9,113 bases of DNA from positions 1 through 9,113 of the forward strand of contig JADJOR010000019.1 of assembly GCA_016713665.1 (NCBI GenBank), given 5' to 3'. The DNA is from Deltaproteobacteria bacterium. Its GTDB lineage: Bacteria > Myxococcota_A > UBA9160 > UBA4427. The notes under the pieces were generated by a model. The model saw only the letters and a list, made by a program, of their open reading frames with translations. It was not told the DNA's origin and did no database searches. A program made the translations under genes and the position numbers. Below, piece by piece: positions 1 to 7,523 of the stretch (positions are counted from its first letter, which is position 1; each line of letters opens with the position of its first letter).

Positions 1-909
1 ACACGAAGAACGCCGTCGCCGGCATGGAAGAGACGATTCGCGCGAATGGTCCGCGCTGCGCTGCTCCGGCCGCTGGCGGAGCGAGGGCCGCTTCCGACGT
101 CTACAGCGACCTCGCGGATCCGCTCGTGGTCTCGGTGATCGCGGACCTGATCGGGATCCCGAACGACGAGGCGCTCGCGATGCGGGAGCGGATCGCGCGT
201 TATTCGACCGCAGGCCCGGGCAGCTCGGGACGCGCCCGGAGAGCGAGGTCGAGCGGATCTCCATCCGCTGACCCGGATCGCCGAGCTCGTCGCGGGCGTG
301 CAGGCGGGCGATTCCGGCGGCGTGACGACCACATCTCCGTCACGTGCTGCGCACGCTTCCCCGAGGGCTTGCCCTCCTCGGACCTCGATGGATGCGACGG
401 TCTATACCCTGGCTCCTGACCGGCGTCGAGGTCGTCCCGCTCCGGTCGCCAACACGATCCCTCTACCTCGGCCGGAGCCCCGATCAGCGCCGCACCGTCG
501 TCCTCGACCCGTCCCTGATTCCCCGCCTTACGACGAGTCGCTCCGCTTCGACCAGCCGACGAACCTGCTCCGGCCGCTTCGTGAAGGAGCCGGTCGTGAT
601 CCGGCAGGAAGCTCGAGAGCGGCTGGGGGTCATGTTCCTCTGGGCCTCGGGCAATCGCGACGAGGAGGAGTTCGAGCGGGCTGACCAGTTCGACATCGCC
701 CGCCGTCCGGCCCGCAGCCTCTCTTTGGCCACGGCGCCCACAAATGCATCGGCGAGCACCTCGGCCGCCTCGAAGGCCGGATCCTGCTCGAGGAGATCCT
801 CGCCCTCGCCCGGAGTACGCGGTCGACGAGAGCGGCGTCCGGCGGACCTAGCGAGTTCCTCCACGGCCATCACGCGGTCCCGATCGAGTTCCGGGCGAGG
901 ACGCTGTAG
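1..909 (+). CDS. Cytochrome P450, 3' part only, frame-broken
   Basis: Haem-thiolate monooxygenase; roughly the last 300 of about 400 residues are in the window, the N-terminus lying to the left. Visible in order: a helical stretch DPLVVSVIADLIGIP (about 110-170), an I-helix-like LLTGVEVV (413-436), the K-helix ExxR as ESLR (535-546), MFLWASGNRDEEEF (632-674), and the haem loop FGHGAHKCIG (724-753) with the Cys ligand at codon 745-747. The frame ends at TAG 907-909. These blocks lie in different frames, with breaks near 50-100, 235-300, 380-480, 557, 700-720, 805 and 848, so no single product is encoded as read. The I-helix shows Val (431-433) where a Thr or Ser usually follows the acidic residue. 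The family call is secure from the haem loop plus ExxR; the substrate is unknown. It lies 56 bases before a glutathione peroxidase on the same strand. Confidence 0.88.
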
Positions 910-954
910 AGTGCGACCGTGGCATGATGCCTCGCGCCCAACCCCGATCCATTT

Positions 955-959
955 GGAGA
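955..959 (+). promoter_or_regulatory. Ribosome binding site of glutathione peroxidase
   Basis: GGAGA lies six bases before ATG 966. It fixes the start of the glutathione peroxidase, whose first residues MSQALYDIPL match the usual N-terminus of the family. Confidence 0.6.
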
Positions 960-965
960 ACCCGC

Positions 966-1509
966 ATGAGCCAGGCCCTCTACGACATTCCGCTCCAGAA
1001 GATCGACGGCACGAAGGCGACCTCGCCGAGCACAAGGGCGACGTGCTGCTCGTCGTCAACGTCGCCTCGAAATGCGGGCTCACGCCCCAGTACAAGGGCC
1101 TCGAGCAGCTCCACGAGCAATACCGCGGTCGCGGCTTCAGGTCCTCGGCTTTCCCGCCAACGATTTCGGGGCCCAGGAGCCCGGCACGAACGCCGAGATC
1201 CAGCAATTCTGGACGAACTTCGGCATCGAGTTTCCGATGTACTCGAAGATCCAGGTCACGGGCGCCGACAAGCATCCGCTCTATCAGACGCTGACCAGTG
1301 CCCAGCCGAAGACCGAGAATCGCGACACCATGGAGAAGCAGCTCAAGGGCTACGGCATGACGCCGACCAGCGCCCGAGGTCCTCTGGAACTTGAGAAGTT
1401 CCTGATCGACCGCAGCGGCCGCGTCGTCGGCCGCTTCGCCTCCGACACCGCCCCCGACGCCGCCCCGCTCGTGAAGGCGATCGAAGGCGAGCTCGCCAAG
1501 CAAGCCTGA
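966..1509 (+). CDS. Glutathione peroxidase family, Cys type, frame-broken
   Basis: Thiol peroxidase that reduces hydrogen or lipid hydroperoxides; bacterial Cys-type members often use thioredoxin in place of glutathione. The reconstructed protein is about 182 residues, normal for the family. It has NVASKCGLTPQY with the peroxidatic Cys near residue 37 (not selenocysteine, codon TGC), FPANDFGAQEPG with the tetrad Gln near 71, and LWNF with Trp and Asn near 142-143. Four deletions break the frame: one C near 1022, one C near 1138, two bases near 1375, one C near 1392. Their total of five bases exactly accounts for the difference between 182 codons plus stop and the 544 bases present. As read, the catalytic Trp-Asn is lost (GPLELEKF), but restoring two bases near 1375 and one C near 1392 recovers it. 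Stop TGA 1507-1509. It faces the SDR gene tail to tail with a six-base gap. The nearby P450 may make an oxidative-stress role useful, which is inference. Confidence 0.93.
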
Positions 1510-1515
1510 GGACGT

Positions 1516-2276
1516 CTACACGAGCCCGGATCGGTGCCGCCATCGACATGGAGGGCGACGCCGGTCAGGTAGTTGGCGGGCTCCGAGCACAGGAAGGCAG
1601 CGACCTTCCCGAAGTCGCCCGAGCCCCGCCGCGCCGGGCCGGCAGCGCCGAGGTAGCCGTCCATCCCCGCGCCGACGAGGGACTCGAGGCGCTTCGTGAC
1701 TCTCGGTTGCTCGGCAGGATCGAATTGACGGTCACGCCGTCGACGATGACCTCGCGCGCGAGGGTCTTGAGATAGGCCGTGAGGCCAGCGCGGGACGTAT
1801 TCGAGTAGACCATGTTGGGCAGCGGCGCGCGCACGCCCCCCGACGTGATGGCGAGGATCCGGCCCCAGCGCCGCTCGCGCATCCCGGGCAGGAAGCCCTG
1901 ACACAGCGCGATCATCGCGAGCAGGCAGCGATCGAGGGCGGCCTCGAGCGTCGCGAGTTCGGTCGCGTGGGCAGGACCCGGCGGCGGTCCGCCGACGTTG
2001 GCGACGACGATGTCGACCCGGACCGAGGCGCGAGCCCGCGGCGGACCAGGGGAATTGCGCGCCTTCGACGGCGCTGAGGTCGACCGGAATTCCCTCGAGG
2101 CGGGCGTCGGGAACCGCGGTGCGGATCGACTCGATCGCCGCGGAGACGCGGCCCTGCTCCCGCCCCGTGACGCAGACGCGCACCCCCTCTTCCGCGAGCG
2201 CCCGCGCCGTCGCGAGCCCGAGCCCGTCGGTCGAGGCGCCGACGATCGCCGTGCGACCGCGCAGTCCGAGATCCAT
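1516..2276 (-). CDS. SDR oxidoreductase, FabG-like, atypical active site, frame-broken
   Basis: NAD(P)-dependent short-chain dehydrogenase of about 253 residues. It starts at ATG 2276 with a strong ribosome site and reads MDLGLRGRTAIV, then the cofactor loop GASTDGLG, then VDIVVANVGGPPPG (the NNAG position), ILAITSGG (catalytic Ser region), VYSNTSRAGL, VTVNSILP, and the C-terminal YLTGVALHVDGG. The stop is probably TAG 1518-1516, one base out of frame. Breaks lie near 2030-2060, 1720 and 1525. Where canonical SDRs have YxxxK, this reads Y-S-N-T-S-R, so Arg replaces Lys and Tyr is one place off. This resembles a FabG-like subgroup with an LSNxxRAG pattern and a GGPPPG loop, often annotated as 3-oxoacyl-ACP reductase without proof. 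It follows the extradiol dioxygenase on the same strand by 56 bases, so it may oxidise or reduce an intermediate of the same pathway; that is inference. Substrate unknown. Confidence 0.88.
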
Positions 2277-2282
2277 CAGAAG

Positions 2283-2289
2283 TCTCCTT
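2283..2289 (-). promoter_or_regulatory. Ribosome binding site of SDR gene
   Basis: On the minus strand AAGGAGA stands six bases before ATG 2276. It supports that start over any upstream extension and lies in the short gap after the dioxygenase stop, as expected for a downstream operon gene. Confidence 0.65.
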
Positions 2290-2332
2290 CTTCCGTCGAC
2301 CGCCGCGAGCGAGGCGATTCCTTGCGGGCCGC

Positions 2333-3284
2333 CTAGCTCTTCGGCTTCAGCGACTCGGCGACGAGGCCGTGATGACCCCAATCGTCCCCGCCCGCGAACT
2401 CGCGCTCGCTCCAGTCTCGCCGCACAGGACGCCGTCCTCAACCGATCCGACGTCGAAGCCGCTCGGCCCGTGCATGTAGAAGGAGACGATGCCGTCGTTG
2501 CGGTGGCGGCCGAGATCCGAGCTGATCGGCACCTTCCCGCGCGCGGGCCCGGTCGAGGGCGCGCCCGACGCCGTCGAGGCTCGTCGTCTCGAACATCAGA
2601 TGCTGGAGACCGGCGGGCGGGCGATCTGGAGCAGCGCCAGGCTGTGATGGCGCGGCGTGCAGCGCAGGAAGTGGATCCCCATGCCATTCGGCCCGAAGAC
2701 CATGTAGTCGCTGCGCTGGAAGCCGAGCACGTCGCGGTAGAACGCGAGCGCCCGCTCCATGTCGGCGACGAAGAGCACCGCATGGCCCATGCCGAGATCG
2801 CCCGTCCGGAACTCGATCCCCGTCGGCGAGGAGAAGGCCGCGTCGATGATCGCCCCCTGGAAGAGCTCGAGCCGGTGGCCGAAGGGATCCTCGACGACCG
2901 CGAGCCGCGCCACCCCCCGCGCCTCGCGCTCCGCTGCCGTGCCCGTCCGCACCGCGATCCCGCGCTCATTCACGCGCGCGACGACGCGCTCGAGATCCTC
3001 GGCGCTGCGCAGCTCGAAGCCGAGATAGGCGAGCCCGGGCTTCTCGCCGGGATGCACCGCGAGCCGCCACTGCCGGCGATCGAGCTTGAGGAAGCAGGTC
3101 CCGTCGGCCGCGATGCCGCCGGCCTGGCGTCGGGATCGCGAGCCCCGTCGGCCGCAGACCGGGCAGGATCGCGCTCAGGATGAGCCCCCGCAAACCTCCG
3201 TCGCGAAGCTCCGCCAGCGCGCGGATCCGGCGCGACGACGCCCGCATAACCGAGACCCTTCCACGCGATCCGATCGAGACCCAT
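2333..3284 (-). CDS. Type I extradiol dioxygenase (BphC/HsaC-like, VOC fold), frame-broken
   Basis: Fe(II)-dependent meta-cleavage of a catechol-type ring, in the family of 2,3-dihydroxybiphenyl 1,2-dioxygenase and the steroid enzyme HsaC. About 316 codons, close to the family's 290-310. ATG 3284 has a ribosome site. The N-terminal VOC domain includes LGYAGVVAPDPRA and KPGLAYLGFELR. The catalytic domain shows MGHAVLF (first His ligand, 2782-2784), YRDVLGF, PRHHSLALL (second His, 2644-2646), and LGRHRNDGIVSFYM with the conserved His and Tyr nine apart. The third ligand, Glu ten residues after that Tyr, reads Gly. Inserting one base between 2447 and 2448 restores DVEIG and puts the downstream RDWSEREF and DDWGHH blocks in frame, leaving only a TGA at 2440-2438 where Cys is usual. 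Stop TAG 2335-2333. Other breaks lie near 3205, 3130 and 2600. Substrate unproven. It leads the SDR gene, and MFS is divergent. Confidence 0.92.
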
Positions 3285-3290
3285 TCCGAT

Positions 3291-3296
3291 TCCTTT
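3291..3296 (-). promoter_or_regulatory. Ribosome binding site of extradiol dioxygenase
   Basis: AAAGGA on the minus strand, six bases before ATG 3284. It selects the start MGLDRIAW. The remaining 178-base divergent gap to the MFS gene shows no convincing promoter or operator motif. Confidence 0.55.
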
Positions 3297-3462
3297 CCAT
3301 CGACCCGACTCGACCGAGGGACCCCGATCGACGGACGGCCACACGCTTCGCTGCGAGCGTAACCCGCCCGCCGAGCGGCCGGGAGACCTTGCTTCTCATG
3401 GCAATCCGCTCCATTCTCTGGCCCGAACGTCCTCCGAAGAGCCACGGGGCCAGATCGAGCGC

Positions 3463-4761
3463 ATGCATCCTCCGAAGCCTTCTCCGGCCCCCGTCGCCGC
3501 GTCGCCACGGCGGCGCTCGCGATCCTCGTCGCCGTCAACGTGATGAGCCAGCTCGATCGGCAGATCATGAACGTGCTGCTGCCGAAGGTGCAGGCGGATC
3601 TGTCGCTCTCGGACGCCCAGTCGGGCTGGCTCGCCGGGTTCGCCTTCGCGATCTGCTATTCGATCGCGGGCCTCCCGCTCGCCCGCTTCGCCGACCGCGG
3701 AAGCCGCAGCGGCCTGATCACCGTCGCCCTCGCCGTCTGGAGCGCCATGACGGCGGCCTGCGGCCTCGCCCGCAGCTTCGTCGAGCTCTTCGTCGCGCGG
3801 ATCGGGGTCGGGATCGGCGAGGCGGGCTGTGCACCGGCGGCCCACTCCCTGATCTCCGATCATTTCCCGCGGAGCCATCGCGGCCGCGCGCTCGCGACCT
3901 ATCAGCTCGGCGTGCCCGCCGGCATCCTGCTCGGCTCGATCGTCGGCGGCACGCTCTCGGACCACCTCTCCTGGCGCTCGGTCTTCTTCCTGTTCGGCGT
4001 CCCCGGCATCGCCCTCGCGCTGGTCGTTCGCGCCGTGCTGAAGGAGCCCGTCCGCGGCGGCTTCGAGGGCCAGGTCGACCCGGGCGTCGAGCCGATCAGC
4101 GAGATCGCGCTTCTTCGTGCGGACGCCGGCGATGCGCCAGATCCTCTTCGCCGCGACGCTGCATACCCTCGCCGTGGGCGCCCAGGTGACCTTCAACTTC
4201 ACCTTCCTGACGCGCGTGCACGATCTCTCCGGCACCCAGGCCGGCATCGTGATCGGCCTCTGACCGGCATCTTCCGGCGGGGTCGGCACCTACCTCGGCG
4301 GCTGGCTCGGCGATCGCTTCGGCGCCCGCGACGCGCGCTGGGTCCTCTGGTGGATCGCGCTCGGCGGCCTCGCCTCGATCCCCTTCTCGCTGACGGCCTA
4401 TCTCGTCCCCTCGGCACCGATCGCGATCCTCGCCCTCTCGGTCAGCGTCATCGGGAGCTATTTCTACACGGGCGCCTGTCACGTGATCGCCCAGTCGCTC
4501 GCCCGGCCGCGCATGCGCGCGATCACCGCCTCGATCATGCTCTTCTCGATGAACCTGCTGGGCTACGGCCTCGGCCCCCCGATCGCCGGCGCCATCAGCG
4601 ACGCCCTCGGCGGCGACGAGGCGCTGCGTTATGCGCTCGCGGCGATGAACGCGGTGCTCGTCTGGGCCTGCGTCCATTACGCGCTGGCGGCCCGGACCTA
4701 TCGCGAGGATCTTCAGGCGGCAACGATCTTCACGAGCGCGCCCGATCCAGCCGGAAGCTGA
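3463..4761 (+). CDS. MFS transporter (Spinster-like group), frame-broken
   Basis: Secondary transporter of the inner membrane. About 12 helices can be traced, from AALAILVAVNVMSQLDRQ (helix 1), through SGWLAGFAFAICYSIAG and the loop LARFADRGSRSG (the family's A-like motif after helix 2), to NLLGYGLGPPIAG and YALAAMNAVLVWA (helices 11 and 12). The opening LDRQIMNVLLPKVQADL is typical of a large, mostly uncharacterised bacterial group related to Spinster. Reconstructed length is about 430 residues. Start ATG 3463 is a choice: it reads MHPPKPSPAP, then the frame changes near 3480-3500, and no strong ribosome site is seen. Further breaks: near 4100, a lost C giving TGA 4261-4263, and an extra C near 4274. 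It diverges from the dioxygenase, so it may import that pathway's substrate, an inference. Its last 32 bases overlap the TonB-like gene end to end. Confidence 0.9.
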
Positions 4762-5362
4762 TCGTCGTGCGGAGGCCGGGCTGGGGGACGGCCCGCCCCC
4801 GGTCGATGCGCGGATTGTACTTCCACTGCTTGACCGCCTCGATCGCCTCGCGATCGAAGAGCCCCGGCGGCTCGGCGGCGACGACCCGTGCCGCCTCGAC
4901 GGAGCCCGTCCGCCCGATCGTGAACTCGACGAGGACGCGACCTTCGCGCCCCTGCCGCATCGCCTGCGCGGGGTAACGCGGCTCGACCCGCACGAGCGGG
5001 ATGGCCTCGCCATCGAGGCTCGGGGGAGCGAGCTCATCATCTCGGAAGACGTCCCGTCCCCCGCCGTCCGAGGCGCCGTCGCGTACTGCGAATCCGTCCT
5101 GGTCGACGACTCGCGCGGGCGTCGTCGGCAGGCTCGGCAGCGGCGGGGGCGGCGAATCGTGGGCGACGCGGCGAATCGCGCGCGGCTCGGGCGTCTCCGT
5201 TCTTCGACTGATCATGACCTTCACGATCTCGACCCAGGACGTCGAGGCCGTTTCAGGACGCATCGCAGCCTCGACGCTGATGAGCGACTGCATGAGATGG
5301 AAGAGTCCGAAGGTGACGAGCCAGGCGGGCACGATCGAGAAGAGCAGGCGCGTTGCAATCAT
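4730..5362 (-). CDS. TonB-family protein, short, intact frame
   Basis: 210 residues, an uninterrupted frame. An N-terminal membrane anchor (about 7-28, LFSIVPAWLVTFGLFHLMQSL) is followed by a polar linker with a short proline run SPPPPLPSLP (70-79), then a C-terminal TonB domain (about 125-205) with VEPRYPAQAM, GRVLVEFTI, GSVEAARVV and EAIEAVKQWKYNP. Such proteins pass proton-motive energy from ExbB/ExbD to outer-membrane TonB-dependent transporters; other members with this domain are only structural periplasmic proteins. The start is ATG 5362, supported by a GGAGGT ribosome site; the frame stays open upstream, but that extension is Arg-rich and overlaps the divergent gene. No exbB, exbD or receptor gene is in the window, and the proline linker is shorter than in classical TonB. 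Stop TGA 4732-4730 lies inside the 3' end of the MFS gene. Which receptor it serves is unknown. Confidence 0.9.
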   Translation of the reverse strand: MIATRLLFSIVPAWLVTFGLFHLMQSLISVEAAMRPETASTSWVEIVKVMISRRTETPEPRAIRRVAHDSPPPPLPSLPTTPARVVDQDGFAVRDGASDGGGRDVFRDDELAPPSLDGEAIPLVRVEPRYPAQAMRQGREGRVLVEFTIGRTGSVEAARVVAAEPPGLFDREAIEAVKQWKYNPRIDRGRAVPQPGLRTTISFRLDRARS

Positions 5363-5371
5363 GATCCACGA

Positions 5372-5377
5372 ACCTCC
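5372..5377 (-). promoter_or_regulatory. Ribosome binding site of TonB-like gene
   Basis: GGAGGT on the minus strand, nine bases before ATG 5362. It is the strongest ribosome site near this gene and decides the start at the base of the membrane anchor. Confidence 0.65.
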
Positions 5378-5467
5378 CGTGCGTCCGAAGCCAACGGCCC
5401 GGACAGCCTTCGCCCGGGCTACACCGATGCGTCGCCCCCGCCGCACGGTCGTTCCCCGCCGAGGCGA

Positions 5468-5479
5468 AGTTCGCGAACT
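5468..5479. repeat. 12-bp perfect palindrome in divergent intergenic region
   Basis: AGTTCGCGAACT is its own reverse complement. It lies in the 255-base gap between the divergent TonB-like and PNPOx-like genes, a place where a dimeric repressor could act on both. By chance one or two such 12-base palindromes are expected in a window this size, so an operator role is only possible. The rest of the gap shows no promoter or RNA that I can support. Confidence 0.4.
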
Positions 5480-5603
5480 CCACGCGGCGTCAGAATGCGT
5501 GGACATCGGGCGCAAGGTCGCTGCGCGACGGACCGCCGACAGGACTCGCTCCGAGTGAAGGCCCGAGAGTCCGGCTGCGGTCGGCGCAGGGCGACGACCC
5601 GAC

Positions 5604-5609
5604 GGAGGG
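5604..5609 (+). promoter_or_regulatory. Ribosome binding site of PNPOx-like gene
   Basis: GGAGGG, eight bases before GTG 5618. No ATG in a fitting place precedes the conserved DFLRAARVPL block, so this site is the basis for choosing the GTG start. A frameshift lies between the two. Confidence 0.45.
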
Positions 5610-5617
5610 ATCTCGAG

Positions 5618-6078
5618 GTGTCTTCCAGCCAGGGCGTCGACGAGCGGGACGGGAACGGGGACGGAGACGTCGCACGGCGACTTCCTGCGCGCGGCACGGG
5701 TTCCCCTGCGCCTCGGCATCCTCGACGAAGACGGCGGGCCCCGCGTGGTCTCGCTCTGGTATCTCTGGCGGGACGGCGCGCTCTGGTGTGCGACGTCGCC
5801 GAAGGCCTGGGCCGTCGAGCGGCTGCGGGCCGATCCGCGCTGCGGCTTCGAGGTCGCCGGCGACTCGCCGCCCTACCGCGGCGTCCGGGGCCGGGGCCGC
5901 GCGACGCTCGATCCGGGTCCGCGGCGAAGCGATCCTGGGCGCCCTGGTCGATCGCTATCTCGGAACCCGCGACTCCCGCTTCGCCCGCTGGCTCCTCGCC
6001 CGGAGCGCCGGCGAGATCGCGATCCGGATCGTCCCGGAGAAGCTCTCCCATTGGGACTACTCGAGGCGCATGACTTGA
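5618..6078 (+). CDS. PNPOx-fold (pyridoxamine 5'-phosphate oxidase-like) protein, frame-broken
   Basis: About 150 residues with the split-barrel flavin-binding fold: DFLRAARVPLRLGILDEDG, then VVSLWYLWRDGALWCATSP, KAWAVERLRADPRCGFEVAG, GVRGRGRATLD, and the C-terminal DRYLGTRDSRFARWLL and HWDYSRRM. Family members bind FMN or F420 and reduce or oxidise small substrates; true PdxH enzymes are longer (about 210 residues) and carry pyridoxal-phosphate residues not seen here, so this is a general PPOX-class protein. GTG 5618 is in one frame and the conserved core (from 5679) in another; a second break lies near 5905-5920. Stop TGA 6076-6078 overlaps the TTG start of the next gene, suggesting translational coupling and a shared function. 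Cofactor and substrate are unknown. Confidence 0.85.
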
Positions 6079-7496
6079 TCCTGCTGACCGGCGCGACGGG
6101 CTACGTCGGCGGACGGCTCCTGCGACAGTTCGAGGCGGAGGGCCGGGCGCTTCGCTGCCCGGTCCGGCGCCCCTAGCAGTTCCGGGGCCATGCAGTCGCG
6201 ACGACCGAGCTCTGCGCCGGCGACGCGACCGATCGCGCGTCCGTCGCCCGGGCGCTCGCCGGCGTCGAGACCGCCTACTACCTCATGCATTCGATGGGGG
6301 GCACCGGAGGACTTCGAGGTCCGCGACCGCCTCGCCGCCTCGATCTTCGCGGAAGAAGCCGCCCGGGCCGGCGTCCGACGCATCGTCTATCTCGGCGGCC
6401 TGGGCGATTCGCAGGCCGAGCTCTCGGCCCATCTGCGCAGCCGCCACGAGGTCGGCCGGCTCCTCGCCGAGTCCGGTGTGACCACGATCGAGTTGCGGGC
6501 CTCGATCGTGATCGGCTCGGGGAGCCTCTCCTTCGAGCTGATCCGTTCGCTCGTCGAACGGCTGCCCGCGATGATCACCCCGCGCTGGGTCGGCGTGCTC
6601 GCTCCAGCCGATCGCGATCGACGACGTGCTCGACTACCTCGTCGCGGCGAAGGACATCCCCCGGACGGCGAGCCGGATCTACGGGATCGGCGGGACCCGA
6701 CCGGTCTCCCTACGGCGACCTGATGCGCGAGTATGCGCGCCAGCGCGGGCTGCGGCGGGTCATGATCTCGGTCCCGGTCCTGACGCCCGCCTATCGAGCC
6801 TCTGGCTGCGCATCGTGACGCCGATCTACGCCGAGGTCGGGCGCAAGCTGATCGACAGCATCTGCCATCCGACCTGCGTCGAAGACGAGACGGCGCTCCG
6901 CGACTTTGCGATCCGGCCCCTCGGCGTGCGCGACGCGATCGCCCGGGCGCTGCAGAACGAGGACCGCGAGCTCGCCGAGACGCGCTGGTCCGACGCGCTC
7001 TCCGCCGCGCCCCCGAAGCCGAGCTGGGGCGGCCAACGCCTCGGCAATCGCCTGGTCGACTCCCGAACCGCCACGGTCGACGTGCCGCTCGATCGGGCCT
7101 TCGCGCCGATCCGGCGCATCGGCGGCGCCGCCGGCTGGTATGCCTTCGACGGCCTCTGGCAGCTTCGCGGCCTGCTCGACCTCCTGATCGGTGGGGTCGG
7201 CTTGCGCCGGGGCCGACGCGATCCCGGGCGGCTCCACGTCGGCGACGCCCTCGATTGGTGGCGCGTCGAGGCGTACGAGCCCGATGCGCGCCTGCGCCTC
7301 GTCGCGGAGATGAAGCTCAGGACGGGCCTGGCTCGAGTTCACCGTCGAGCCGGGCGAAGGCGGGACGCGCATCCGCCAGACCGCGACCTTCGATCCCGCC
7401 GGCCTCGCGGGCCTCGCCTACTGGTACGGCGTCTACCCGCTCCACGCGCTGGTCTTCCGCGGCATGATTCGCGAGCTCGCGCGCCGCGCGCGTTGA
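6075..7496 (+). CDS. YbjT-like NAD(P)-binding protein with DUF2867 domain, frame-broken
   Basis: Atypical SDR (NmrA/epimerase-like) fused to a C-terminal DUF2867 domain; about 474 residues, matching E. coli YbjT in length and layout. The Rossmann start is LILLTGATGYVGGRLL from TTG 6075. Then come AYYLMHSMGG, RRIVYLGGLGD (strand 4), HLRSRHEVGRLLAESGV and ELRASIVIGSGSLSFE. The second half has RTATVDVPLDRAFAPI, AFDGLWQLRGLLDLLIGG, LRRGRRDP, VGDALDWWRVEAYEP, RAWLEFTVEPG and YWYGVYPLHALVFRGM. No YxxxK catalytic pair was recognised, in line with a binding or uncertain enzymatic role. Breaks: TAG 6174-6176 in frame; an extra G near 6307; an extra C near 6603; an extra C near 6710; a lost C near 6788; one indel near 7320. 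Stop TGA 7494-7496. It overlaps the PNPOx-like gene by four bases. Function unknown. Confidence 0.92.
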
Positions 7497-7511
7497 CGCG
7501 CCAGCGCGCGG
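7484..7511. terminator. GC-rich inverted repeat between convergent genes
   Basis: CCGCGCGC (7484-7491) pairs perfectly with GCGCGCGG (7504-7511) around a 12-base loop holding the stop codon of the DUF2867 gene. It sits where two convergent genes meet, so it could halt transcription from both sides. There is no T-run on either strand, so a classic intrinsic terminator is not shown. Confidence 0.35.
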
Positions 7512-7523
7512 ACGCCCCAGCCC

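Noticed and set aside
484..1503. 339-codon minus-strand frame opposite the P450 and glutathione peroxidase
   Set aside because: No recognisable domain; it is antisense to well-identified proteins and has the Arg/Ala-rich look of a GC-driven shadow.
1350..2969. 539-codon open frame on the minus strand
   Set aside because: It runs through pieces of the SDR and dioxygenase in mixed frames and is Arg/Ser-rich elsewhere. The real families need frame changes, so this length is a by-product of high GC.
2119..3183. 354-codon plus-strand frame opposite the dioxygenase
   Set aside because: Low-complexity Arg/Asp/Ala composition, no motif, and the opposite strand carries a clear enzyme.
3175..3468. 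Minus-strand ORF starting MHALDLAPW preceded by GGAGG
   Set aside because: The ribosome-like site touches the ATG too closely, the product has no recognisable features, and it runs antisense into the dioxygenase start.
3430..3477. Ten-base direct repeat TCCTCCGAAG (3430-3439 and 3468-3477)
   Set aside because: Only two short copies, one inside the MFS coding start; no sign of an iteron, attachment site or operator.
5363..5719. Upstream extension of the TonB-like frame
   Set aside because: The added residues are Arg-rich without family likeness, would precede the membrane anchor, and overlap the divergent gene; ATG 5362 has a good ribosome site.
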